DNA of 5,015 nt, from assembly GCA_016840645.1 (NCBI GenBank), contig JAEORY010000340.1, positions 1 to 5,015 of the forward strand, in the 5' to 3' direction. This DNA comes from Candidatus Borrarchaeota archaeon (lineage in GTDB: Archaea; Asgardarchaeota; Sifarchaeia; Borrarchaeales; Borrarchaeaceae). The notes beneath the pieces are model-generated. The model saw only the letters and a list, made by a program, of their open reading frames with translations, did no database searches and had not been told where the DNA came from. Shown here piece after piece: positions 1 through 5,015 of this stretch; positions within the stretch are counted from its first letter, which is position 1, and the number at the start of each line of letters is the position of its first letter. The position numbers were made by a program, and so were the translations under genes.

Positions 1-17
1 TTTTGACTGCCGTTTTC

Positions 18-743
18 TCAGGTATTGGTTTCTGTTTCTCTCATAATAAATTTTTTTAATTCTTCTTTGTCCGTTCGTGTCGAATACTTTAAGAGAATAT
101 TTCTGTGTTTTATCATTAATACTCTCAGCTTCTCTTTATCTTTTTGTTTTATGTACTTCATAAGCATCTCATGTTCCTTTAAAGATTTTATCAGGAATTC
201 TGGCTTATTATAGAGGAAAATTCTCGCATATGAATACCGAGCTCTTTTATCTTTTACGAATAAAAGTATTTCTTTTAGAAATTTGTTTGGTACATGTTTC
301 CAGATTTCAGAATGGAATTCTTCATTAAGTTTCATATAATTTTCTGCTGAATTAGGATCGCAGTACTTTTTCATTTTATTGGTGATTTTTTCGAGCCCAT
401 CGATTATATCAGGGGTAATTTTTTCGATAACAAGACCGATCGCTAAACTATCCAAATATCCCAGAACTTCCAAAATTTCTTTTAAATCCTCAAATGAAAT
501 TTCTTTTACAAGAGCTCTTTTATAAGAATCGATACGGACAAATCCCTCGGCGGCCAACCTTAACACAGCCTCGCGAACAGGTGTCCTACTCACGTGAAAA
601 CGGTTGGCAAGTTCTTTTTCATTTATTCTTTGGTTGGCTTTGAGTTCATTGTTTATGATGGATTTCTTAAGGTTGCTATAAATAAATTCACTCATTGTCT
701 GAGGAAGGGGATAAGTTGATGTTTCGTTCTCTTTTCTATCCAT
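18..743 (-). CDS. GntR-family transcriptional regulator, FadR/FCD subfamily
   Basis: A complete 241-residue cytoplasmic DNA-binding regulator of usual FCD-family length. The winged helix-turn-helix spans about residues 15-80, with the GntR signature at 45-69 (LANRFHVSRTPVREAV, then LRLAAEGFV). The all-helical FCD ligand domain follows at about 85-215. His144 (in NEEFH), His191 and His213 fit the three histidines that bind metal in many FCD domains; Asn140 sits where Asp is usual. The ATG start is set by AGGAGG at 750-755 with a 6-nt spacer. The gene is last in the minus-strand series, 96 bp after the dehydrogenase, and has its own likely promoter with a dyad over the -10 box, which suggests autoregulation. 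By family knowledge, such proteins are usually repressors of adjacent catabolic genes, released by a small carboxylate-type ligand. The effector here is unknown. Family assignment is firm; the regulated targets are inferred from position. Confidence 0.95.
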   Translation of the reverse strand: MDRKENETSTYPLPQTMSEFIYSNLKKSIINNELKANQRINEKELANRFHVSRTPVREAVLRLAAEGFVRIDSYKRALVKEISFEDLKEILEVLGYLDSLAIGLVIEKITPDIIDGLEKITNKMKKYCDPNSAENYMKLNEEFHSEIWKHVPNKFLKEILLFVKDKRARYSYARIFLYNKPEFLIKSLKEHEMLMKYIKQKDKEKLRVLMIKHRNILLKYSTRTDKEELKKFIMRETETNT

Positions 744-749
744 ATTTTT

Positions 750-755
750 CCTCCT
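750..755 (-). promoter_or_regulatory. Ribosome binding site of the GntR gene
   Basis: AGGAGG on the minus strand, a full Shine-Dalgarno core, lies 6 nt before the ATG at 743. It fixes the start of the regulator gene and indicates efficient translation. Confidence 0.85.
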
Positions 756-767
756 ATCACATTTGAG

Positions 768-782
768 TAATATAATATATTA
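768..782. promoter_or_regulatory. Perfect AT-only dyad over the gntR -10 box (candidate operator)
   Basis: TAATATA-A-TATATTA is a perfect inverted repeat with 7-bp arms and a single central base. It covers the whole predicted -10 box (774-779) and reaches the predicted transcription start. GntR/FCD proteins bind short dyads, often at their own promoter, so this is a candidate autoregulatory site. Against it, the dyad lacks the GT...AC bases common in FCD operators, and A/T-only palindromes occur easily by chance in this composition. Confidence 0.35.
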
Positions 783-802
783 AATACGGGATGAGAAATC
801 AA
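774..802 (-). promoter_or_regulatory. Predicted sigma-70-type promoter of the GntR gene
   Basis: On the minus strand, a -35 box TTGATT (797-802) is separated by 17 bp from a -10 box TATATT (774-779). This matches the TTGACA/TATAAT consensus at 4 of 6 and 5 of 6 positions. Transcription would begin near 766-768, giving a leader of about 25 nt that contains the AGGAGG site. The regulator can therefore be expressed apart from the upstream M20-dehydrogenase transcript. AT-rich DNA produces such matches readily, so this is a prediction. Confidence 0.55.
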
Positions 803-839
803 CTTTCACTTTGTTGCATTTAGAAGCAAAGAAATAAAA

Positions 840-1853
840 TCACGGCTTGATTCTGTTTCTCAACTTCCCTTTTATAAAATACAAACGAAGGGTCTCGGCT
901 GCTTTGAATCGCATATCATAGGCCATACGCTCAGAATAATCAGCTACGTGTGGATTGATAAGCAACCGACCAGAAAGCCAGGGAGCGTCTTTTTTCCAAT
1001 CTTGAATCAGTGGATGATCCTTTGGAGGTTCATCCGGGAGTACATCCATGGCCGCAGATACTAGATGGCCATTTTTGAGTGCTTCATAGAGACAATCCAA
1101 ATCTTTTAAAATATTTCCTCTGGCGTTATTTACAAATGATGATCCCTCTTTCATCTGACTAAAAAACTCAGCGTTCACCATACCACGTGTTTTCTCCGTC
1201 AGCGGAGTGTGGATAGTGATTATATCAGATTCACGAAGCATCTCTGGTATAGAATTGACCAACTCATAGCTTTCATCCTTTTGGTCTTGCTGAGACAGAT
1301 AGGGGTCATAAACCAAGATGCGATAGCCAAACGATTTCATTCTATCCAAAACAGCTTTGCCGATACGCCCTGCCCCGATGATCCCAAGGGTTTGTTCTGA
1401 AGTGCGTTGAATCGGCGGAAGAGTCTTCTGCCATTTTCCTGTATCTGTCCGACAGCGTCTATCGTATTCGACAATTTTCCGCTGTAGAGAAAGAATCATA
1501 GCGCTCGTTGTGTCGGCAACCTCTGTTGTAGAACATCCTGGATTGTTACAAAAAATGATATTTCTCTCATCAAGTGCCTCCACATCGACATTGTCAAACC
1601 CGACGCCATACCGAACGGCAATCTTACAATTATTCAAGAGCTCAATCGTTGCGCGATCAGTATTCCAGCGCCAAATAAGAAGAGCATCTACTTCCCTCCA
1701 TATTTCTTTAGTCTTTTTTGATCTCTTCCAGTCTGAAAGAAAGCAGAATTGAGCTTCTGGAAAAGCTTTTTGTTCAATATCTGCAGGCGGCTCGAAAAAG
1801 TCTGTAATCCCTACAGTCCACTTTGCTGATTTCCTATCGTTTTTTGATGTCAT
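840..1853 (-). CDS. D-isomer-specific 2-hydroxyacid dehydrogenase, CtBP/phosphoglycerate-dehydrogenase-like
   Basis: A complete 337-residue cytoplasmic NAD-dependent oxidoreductase that interconverts a 2-oxo acid and a D-2-hydroxy acid. The split substrate-binding domain occupies about 11-115 and the C-terminal tail. It includes the RYGVGFDNVD stretch (81-90) and NPGCSTTEVAD (104-114), typical of the family. The Rossmann domain has GAGRIG at 160-165 and Asp183 at the end of the second strand, favouring NAD over NADP. The catalytic set is complete: Arg245 (NNARG), Glu275 (DVLPDEP) and His302 (NPHVADYSE). His followed by A-x-x-S, rather than GGxT, resembles the CtBP-like branch. No regulatory ACT domain is present, so it is not a long serine-pathway enzyme. 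The ATG is supported by AGAGG at 1860-1864, 6 nt upstream. It starts 41 bp after the M20 stop, so co-transcription is likely. The substrate cannot be read from the sequence. Confidence 0.93.
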   Translation of the reverse strand: MTSKNDRKSAKWTVGITDFFEPPADIEQKAFPEAQFCFLSDWKRSKKTKEIWREVDALLIWRWNTDRATIELLNNCKIAVRYGVGFDNVDVEALDERNIIFCNNPGCSTTEVADTTSAMILSLQRKIVEYDRRCRTDTGKWQKTLPPIQRTSEQTLGIIGAGRIGKAVLDRMKSFGYRILVYDPYLSQQDQKDESYELVNSIPEMLRESDIITIHTPLTEKTRGMVNAEFFSQMKEGSSFVNNARGNILKDLDCLYEALKNGHLVSAAMDVLPDEPPKDHPLIQDWKKDAPWLSGRLLINPHVADYSERMAYDMRFKAAETLRLYFIKGKLRNRIKP

Positions 1854-1859
1854 CTCATA

Positions 1860-1864
1860 CCTCT
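1860..1864 (-). promoter_or_regulatory. Ribosome binding site of the dehydrogenase gene
   Basis: AGAGG on the minus strand lies 6 nt before the ATG at 1853. A nearer ATG at 1858 runs into a stop after one further codon, so the 1853 start is the sensible one. No promoter is obvious in the 41-bp gap, which supports read-through from the M20 gene. Confidence 0.7.
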
Positions 1865-1894
1865 AAGGAGAAATTGAAATATATTTATTAATGA

Positions 1895-3229
1895 TTACAA
1901 AAGCATTTGTAGTATGATCTCGGCATACACTTGTGCGGTTCTAAAAACGCTATCAATTTTTACACACTCATTGGGCGCATGCTTATTCTCTCCCTCTGTA
2001 GGACTCCAGCTTATCCACTTGGTGCCAATTCGCCAGAGATCAGGCCGTCCACCCCCCCGGCCTCCTTTAAATTTTGGTGTATAACCGAGTCGTTTCTCTG
2101 CCACTTCTCTGATAGTTTTAATAAGGGCATCATCTGTGTTAATCTTATTCCAATATTCCATTGGCACGAGCTGGGTACCTGGCATTTTTTCCACTGTTAT
2201 GTTAAGCTCCGGATCCTGCTTTTTCAGTCTATCGAGAAGGGCGTGAATTTCTTTCATAATTCCTTCGTAGGTTTGTCCTGGGTTTGGTCGGATATCTATG
2301 AGTGCTTCAGCGATATCTGGTATTTTGTTTACGACTTCGCCTGCTCGAATATAGCCAACTTCAACCCGTGGCACCCCACCTAGACCGGTAAAAAGAGGAT
2401 GTTTTTTATAAGTCATCCAGTTATTAAAATCCTTGAAAGCCAACAAAACCTTGGCTAATTTGTATCCCGCATTGATCCAAGGGTCATCACCTCCTGGATG
2501 TGCTGACTTCCCTCTCACTTGTATTTTTAGCCATACATGGCCTGAAGCGACTTTGATGATATCTCTCCCACCATCAGTATCCAGATACCAATCAGCAAAT
2601 ATTTCCTTTGGATTCACTTCGGCTGCATGTTTGAGTACATGGTCTTGAGCACCTTCACCGGGGATGAAAGTGTGCATCAATTCTCCTTCAAGGAGGATCC
2701 CGGACTCCACTATGGCATGAGTAGCAATCAGGGCCGCCGCAATAGAGGATTTCTGGTCGTATGCGCCTCTTCCGAACAACTTGCCGTCTCTAATCTCAGG
2801 CTGTAGGGGATCACTCATCCATTTATCAACACTTCCGATGGGGACGGTGTTATAATGGCCCATAAGCGCTAGAATGGGAGTATTTTTCTGACTTTTCAGC
2901 CGACCGACAATCATAGGAAATCCTTCTTCGTACTCTAGCTTTTTAACAATCATGCCTAATTTTTTCAGATACGAAGCAAGAAAATCTGCAATCTCATTAT
3001 GTTCAACAATCGAATTTTCGCTGTATTGGCTTGGAATCTTGACCAGAGTTTGAGTCATTTCAACGCAGTCTTCCAGCCTGATCCTCTCTAATACTTTAGT
3101 GATAATATCTTTTTTTGAAACCTTATTAATGTCCGTCAACACAGCCTCAGTCCTCCCTGCTCCAAATAAGAAAGCTAAGAAAAAAAATAAAGGAATAAGG
3201 ATGCAAAAAAACTTCAATTTAATTTTCAC
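1895..3229 (-). CDS. Exported M20-family metallohydrolase (ArgE/DapE/CPG2-like) with altered metal site
   Basis: 444 residues from the GTG start; the family cleaves amide or peptide bonds using a two-zinc centre. Residues 1-29 form a signal peptide: MKIKLK n-region, hydrophobic 7-23, likely cut after TEA at 29. It is therefore probably periplasmic or secreted. Motifs in order: GHYNTVP (124-130) with His125; GRGAYDQK (153-160) with the bridging Asp158; IPGEG (189-193) with the general-base Glu192; GKSAHPG (240-246) with the lid-domain His244; DIRPN (312-316); and KHAPNE (416-421) with the last zinc-ligand His417. Two departures stand out: Asn127 replaces Asp of HxD, and Gly193 replaces the second Glu of DEE, normally a zinc ligand. 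Asp217 or Asp219 may be a remaining ligand. A strong promoter and GGAGG precede the gene; the dehydrogenase follows after 41 bp. The fold is certain. Substrate and activity are open: dipeptidase, N-acyl-amino-acid hydrolase and carboxypeptidase are all possible. Confidence 0.9.
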   Translation of the reverse strand: MKIKLKFFCILIPLFFFLAFLFGAGRTEAVLTDINKVSKKDIITKVLERIRLEDCVEMTQTLVKIPSQYSENSIVEHNEIADFLASYLKKLGMIVKKLEYEEGFPMIVGRLKSQKNTPILALMGHYNTVPIGSVDKWMSDPLQPEIRDGKLFGRGAYDQKSSIAAALIATHAIVESGILLEGELMHTFIPGEGAQDHVLKHAAEVNPKEIFADWYLDTDGGRDIIKVASGHVWLKIQVRGKSAHPGGDDPWINAGYKLAKVLLAFKDFNNWMTYKKHPLFTGLGGVPRVEVGYIRAGEVVNKIPDIAEALIDIRPNPGQTYEGIMKEIHALLDRLKKQDPELNITVEKMPGTQLVPMEYWNKINTDDALIKTIREVAEKRLGYTPKFKGGRGGGRPDLWRIGTKWISWSPTEGENKHAPNECVKIDSVFRTAQVYAEIILQMLL

Positions 3230-3234
3230 AATTA

Positions 3235-3239
3235 CCTCC
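3235..3239 (-). promoter_or_regulatory. Ribosome binding site that fixes the M20 gene start at GTG 3229
   Basis: GGAGG on the minus strand lies 5 nt before GTG at 3229-3227. An in-frame ATG at 3241-3239 overlaps this site, has no Shine-Dalgarno sequence of its own, and would sit only about 10 nt from the predicted transcription start. Starting at GTG removes four residues (MEVI) and leaves a signal peptide beginning MKIKLK, a more typical n-region. Confidence 0.8.
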
Positions 3240-3247
3240 ATTTCAAT

Positions 3248-3265
3248 TATTTTGTATATTATATT
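3248..3265 (-). promoter_or_regulatory. AT-rich element at the M20 promoter resembling the gntR dyad
   Basis: Read on the minus strand from 3265 to 3248, this stretch matches plus-strand 769-786 at the gntR promoter at 16 of 18 positions, including an identical 11-bp core AATATAATATA. It covers the -10 box and likely start site. It could be a shared operator for the GntR protein. Only the inner 9 bp (TATAATATA) is symmetric here, and much of the likeness is the -10 box itself, so the call is weak. Confidence 0.25.
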
Positions 3266-3287
3266 TAATTTATTTTTTTTAAGTCAA
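3258..3287 (-). promoter_or_regulatory. Strong predicted sigma-70-type promoter of the M20-dehydrogenase unit
   Basis: On the minus strand, a -35 box TTGACT (3282-3287; 5 of 6 to consensus) and a perfect -10 box TATAAT (3258-3263) are separated by 18 bp of almost pure A/T with a run of eight A. Transcription should start near 3250-3252, giving a short leader of about 22 nt ending in the GGAGG site and the GTG. This is the best promoter in the window and makes the M20 gene the first gene of its own unit, apart from the GGT-like gene upstream. Confidence 0.75.
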
Positions 3288-3486
3288 CTCTCCGACTCAT
3301 GTGAGGAAATTCATGGGCTGGGACCACTATGACTTCCCTTAAGCCTTAGAAGCGATAAAAAAATGGGAAAAAACACCGGAATATTGAATGTAAATTTTTC
3401 CAAAGATGAGTTATTTTGGGAATTTTTCGGCTAAACATGGGTGCAAGTCCTAAAATTGGCCCCTATAAAATGTTTATATTCAAGTG

Positions 3487-3509
3487 TTAAAAGTGTCAGA
3501 CACTCTTAA
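3487..3509 (-). terminator. Hairpin after the GGT-like gene, possible terminator
   Basis: Inverted repeat with 10-bp arms and a 3-nt loop, 31 nt beyond the GGT stop codon. The minus-strand RNA has arms UUAAGAGUGU and ACACUUUUAA around CUG; the single imperfection (3491/3505) is a G-U pair in that RNA, so the stem is fully paired in the sense of GGT transcription. Position suits a transcript end. The stem is poor in G/C and the U run (four) lies in the stem rather than after it, so it may be a weak terminator, an mRNA-stabilising hairpin, or a copy of a dispersed palindrome. Confidence 0.4.
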
Positions 3510-3540
3510 TTCTTCAATTCTTTTCATATTTGATTATTAA

Positions 3541-5015
3541 TCAGAATCCGTCAGCATTCCCAAGACGCCTGGGATCAGAAACTCCGTGGAGCTTCCCTGT
3601 CTTTGTATCTCGCCAAACTATTTGAAATGAGCCTGTGTGCCAGTTGTAGTCAGTAAGGTCTTCTATCTTGATCCCTCGTTCAGGCATTCCTTTTCTCACA
3701 TCAGGTGAAATGCGAGATTCGATCTGGATAACCTGATCTGAGTTTCTAAAAGCCCAAAAACGGGGAGCGTCTGTAGCATCTTTGGGGTGCATGCCGAATT
3801 CCAGGATATTTACCAAAACTTCGGTTGTGGGCTGGGGGGGAGAGCCAGGCGTGCCGAGTGCCATCCATGGTTTGCCTTCTTTTAAAATGATGGTCGCAAC
3901 AGATGGGAACAATAGACGCCGGCCTGGACCCATTGTGCATGCACGCATTGTGCTGCCACTCGCTCTCACGCCATCGATAAACACTCCTGGAGTTCCGCCG
4001 TGACCTGTATGTAAAAAGGTGATCCAGTTACCTTCTGCATCAACGATCACGGTCGCATTGCTGTTGCAAGATTCTATTGCTTCTTCATTGATTCCCGAAA
4101 TAAAAGCACCGGTTTGAAGGTGCTGAGGAGAGTTATCTGTAAAGTCAGATGCGGCAAGCTTTATGCCCGGTAGCGGCATGGTCTTTCTGACAAAGTCGGC
4201 TCCCACTTTTCCGTATTCTTTAGAAAGCAGCAAATCAATAGGACTGTTAAAGTTCACGGGATCCTGCAGCCATCTCATCTCTGATGAGACGCGGCCGTAT
4301 GTTCTGGCCATGATCTCGAGAGTATCAGGAGATTTCCAGTAAAAGCCTTTGTTTTTCAGGTCAAAATTCTCCAATATATTAAGATTGTAAGCTACGGTCA
4401 AACCCCCATAAACGGGAGGTGGTTCGGTGAGGATTTCGTATCCTTTATAAGTGTATTTCAAAGGATCTGTCCAACGGACCTTATACTCAGCCATGTCCTC
4501 TATGGTAATACGGCCTCCGGCTTTTCTCGCTTCGTTGACAAACTTCTGCCCCCAGCCACCGGTGTACATGTAATCAGCGCCTTCAGAGGCAAGCGTTCGA
4601 AGATGTTCGGCCAGCTTAGGCATCTTCCATCGATGGCCAACTGGGACTTGAAAGCCATTTGGCATGTAGAATGCTCTCGCTTCTTTGCTTTGAGCTAAAT
4701 CTCCTCGACCTCTTAGCATACTTCCACCTTCAAAATAATAATTGATATAGCTATACATGAAGGTCGTAACAATTACTCCTTCCTCTGCAGCCGTGATGGC
4801 AGGTTCAAGATAGTCTGCCCATGTTCGGGTACCAAAACGCTTCCATAATTCCTCAAGCCCTCGTATAGAACCTCCTATTGATACCTTCATTGGATCACCA
4901 TGATTGCCTCGAGTAGCAAGAGGTCGATCTCCCACCGCATTGAATGCATAATATTTATCTGTCTCAGCTTCGTAATACAGCCCCGCCATACAGCCAAAAT
5001 GCATAACTTGATGGT
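3541..5015 (-). CDS. Divergent gamma-glutamyltransferase-like Ntn hydrolase (5' end outside window)
   Basis: The 3' part of a GGT-family gene. The frame stays open to the edge, so the ATG at 5004 is probably internal; alignment by eye to E. coli GGT puts about 90 residues outside. Numbering from Met at 5004 (487 residues): YYEAETDKYYAF (10-21), the EPPPVYGG loop (194-201), VIVDAEGN (319-326), the TPGS turn (385-388), the DAPRFW segment (412-417) and SDPRR (476-480) mark the family. GGTs cut themselves to expose an N-terminal Thr and hydrolyse or transfer gamma-glutamyl groups, usually in the periplasm. The residue matching E. coli Thr391 is Ser315 (CNSNATVIV). The gamma-glutamyl contacts Arg114, Ser462, Ser463 and Gly484 correspond to Val24, Phe366, Pro367 and Ser388. 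Ser can serve as an Ntn nucleophile, so activity is possible, but the substrate probably differs. Any signal peptide is out of view. A hairpin follows the stop. Confidence 0.9.
   Translation of the reverse strand, partial: HQVMHFGCMAGLYYEAETDKYYAFNAVGDRPLATRGNHGDPMKVSIGGSIRGLEELWKRFGTRTWADYLEPAITAAEEGVIVTTFMYSYINYYFEGGSMLRGRGDLAQSKEARAFYMPNGFQVPVGHRWKMPKLAEHLRTLASEGADYMYTGGWGQKFVNEARKAGGRITIEDMAEYKVRWTDPLKYTYKGYEILTEPPPVYGGLTVAYNLNILENFDLKNKGFYWKSPDTLEIMARTYGRVSSEMRWLQDPVNFNSPIDLLLSKEYGKVGADFVRKTMPLPGIKLAASDFTDNSPQHLQTGAFISGINEEAIESCNSNATVIVDAEGNWITFLHTGHGGTPGVFIDGVRASGSTMRACTMGPGRRLLFPSVATIILKEGKPWMALGTPGSPPQPTTEVLVNILEFGMHPKDATDAPRFWAFRNSDQVIQIESRISPDVRKGMPERGIKIEDLTDYNWHTGSFQIVWRDTKTGKLHGVSDPRRLGNADGF

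Larger units (their letters stand above)
3242..3540. other. Intergenic region between the GGT-like and M20 genes
   Basis: This 299-bp non-coding stretch holds the M20 promoter at its low end (3258-3287) and a hairpin near the GGT stop (3487-3509). Between them I see no gene, no convincing small ORF and no clear RNA. Minor structure: a 10-bp dyad CTCA-TG-TGAG at 3296-3305, just upstream of the -35 box, which could be a regulator site. There is also a weak minus-strand stem (GGAAAAA at 3395-3401 with TTTTTCC at 3366-3372) followed by seven T at 3357-3363, which might help end the GGT transcript. Confidence 0.6.

Noticed and set aside
809..831. CTTTG ... CAAAG inverted repeat after the dehydrogenase stop, considered as a terminator.
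   Set aside because: Only five good pairs around a 13-nt loop and no T run follows on the minus strand.
1931..2383. Open plus-strand frame of 150 codons.
   Set aside because: It lies wholly antisense to the M20 gene, its translation has no recognisable domain, and the minus-strand frame shows clear family motifs. The other plus-strand open frames fail for the same reason or are short and unsupported.
3239..3241. ATG as start of the M20 gene.
   Set aside because: It overlaps the GGAGG site, has no ribosome binding site of its own and lies about 10 nt from the predicted transcription start; GTG at 3229 fits better.
3357..3401. GGAAAAA/TTTTTCC stem followed by seven T on the minus strand, considered as a separate terminator.
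   Set aside because: The stem is mostly A-U with a loop of more than 20 nt, so it is mentioned in the intergenic entry but not given its own call.
3441..3451. GTGCAAGTCC stretch resembling a tRNA T-arm, considered as a tRNA remnant or attachment site.
   Set aside because: No acceptor, D or anticodon arms can be folded around it and no CCA-like end or integrase is present.
3417..3464. Plus-strand GGGAA ... GGGTGCAAGTCC ... GGCCCC, slightly like a cobalamin riboswitch core.
   Set aside because: The conserved AGYCAGGAGACC-type B12 box and the other core elements are absent, and no plus-strand gene lies downstream for it to control.
5002..5004. ATG as the true start of the GGT-like gene.
   Set aside because: The frame is open to the window edge, no Shine-Dalgarno is visible in the 11 bases before it, and the family needs about 90 more N-terminal residues.

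Overview
The window is a compact, one-directional block from a bacterium of moderate-to-low GC content with very AT-rich intergenic DNA. All four genes that I accept lie on the minus strand, so transcription runs from high to low coordinates. The order is: a gamma-glutamyltransferase-like (GGT-like) Ntn hydrolase, cut by the right edge; a signal-peptide-bearing M20-family metallohydrolase; a CtBP-like D-2-hydroxyacid dehydrogenase; and a GntR/FCD transcriptional regulator. Shine-Dalgarno sites are strong (AGGAGG, GGAGG, AGAGG) and promoters look like the sigma-70 type. The exported M20 enzyme has a short lysine-rich n-region, which suits a Gram-negative host. The sequence alone does not fix the phylum.

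Layout. 3541-5015 is the GGT-like gene; roughly its first 90 residues are missing, judged against E. coli GGT. 3242-3540 is non-coding. It holds a hairpin just after the GGT stop, about 190 bases with little visible structure, and a very good promoter (TTGACT, 18-bp spacer, TATAAT) firing into the M20 gene. That promoter shows that the M20 gene starts at a GTG at 3229, not at the in-frame ATG at 3241. The M20 gene (1895-3229) and the dehydrogenase (840-1853) are 41 bp apart and probably share a transcript. A 96-bp gap then carries a second promoter, with an AT-only perfect dyad over its -10 box, serving the GntR gene (18-743).

How the parts may fit together (inference). Two hydrolases able to open amide or peptide bonds, one of them clearly exported, sit with an NAD-dependent 2-hydroxyacid/2-oxoacid oxidoreductase and a metabolite-sensing FCD-type repressor. 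This looks like a small catabolic cluster for an N-acylated or peptide-like compound.

The most unusual feature is that both hydrolases keep their fold signatures but have changed active sites. The GGT-like protein has Ser where the Thr nucleophile is expected and has lost most of the gamma-glutamyl-binding residues. The M20 protein has Asn for the Asp of the HxD motif and Gly for the second Glu of the DEE motif. Their substrates are therefore probably not the textbook ones. No RNA genes, CRISPR arrays, insertion sequences or integrases were seen.
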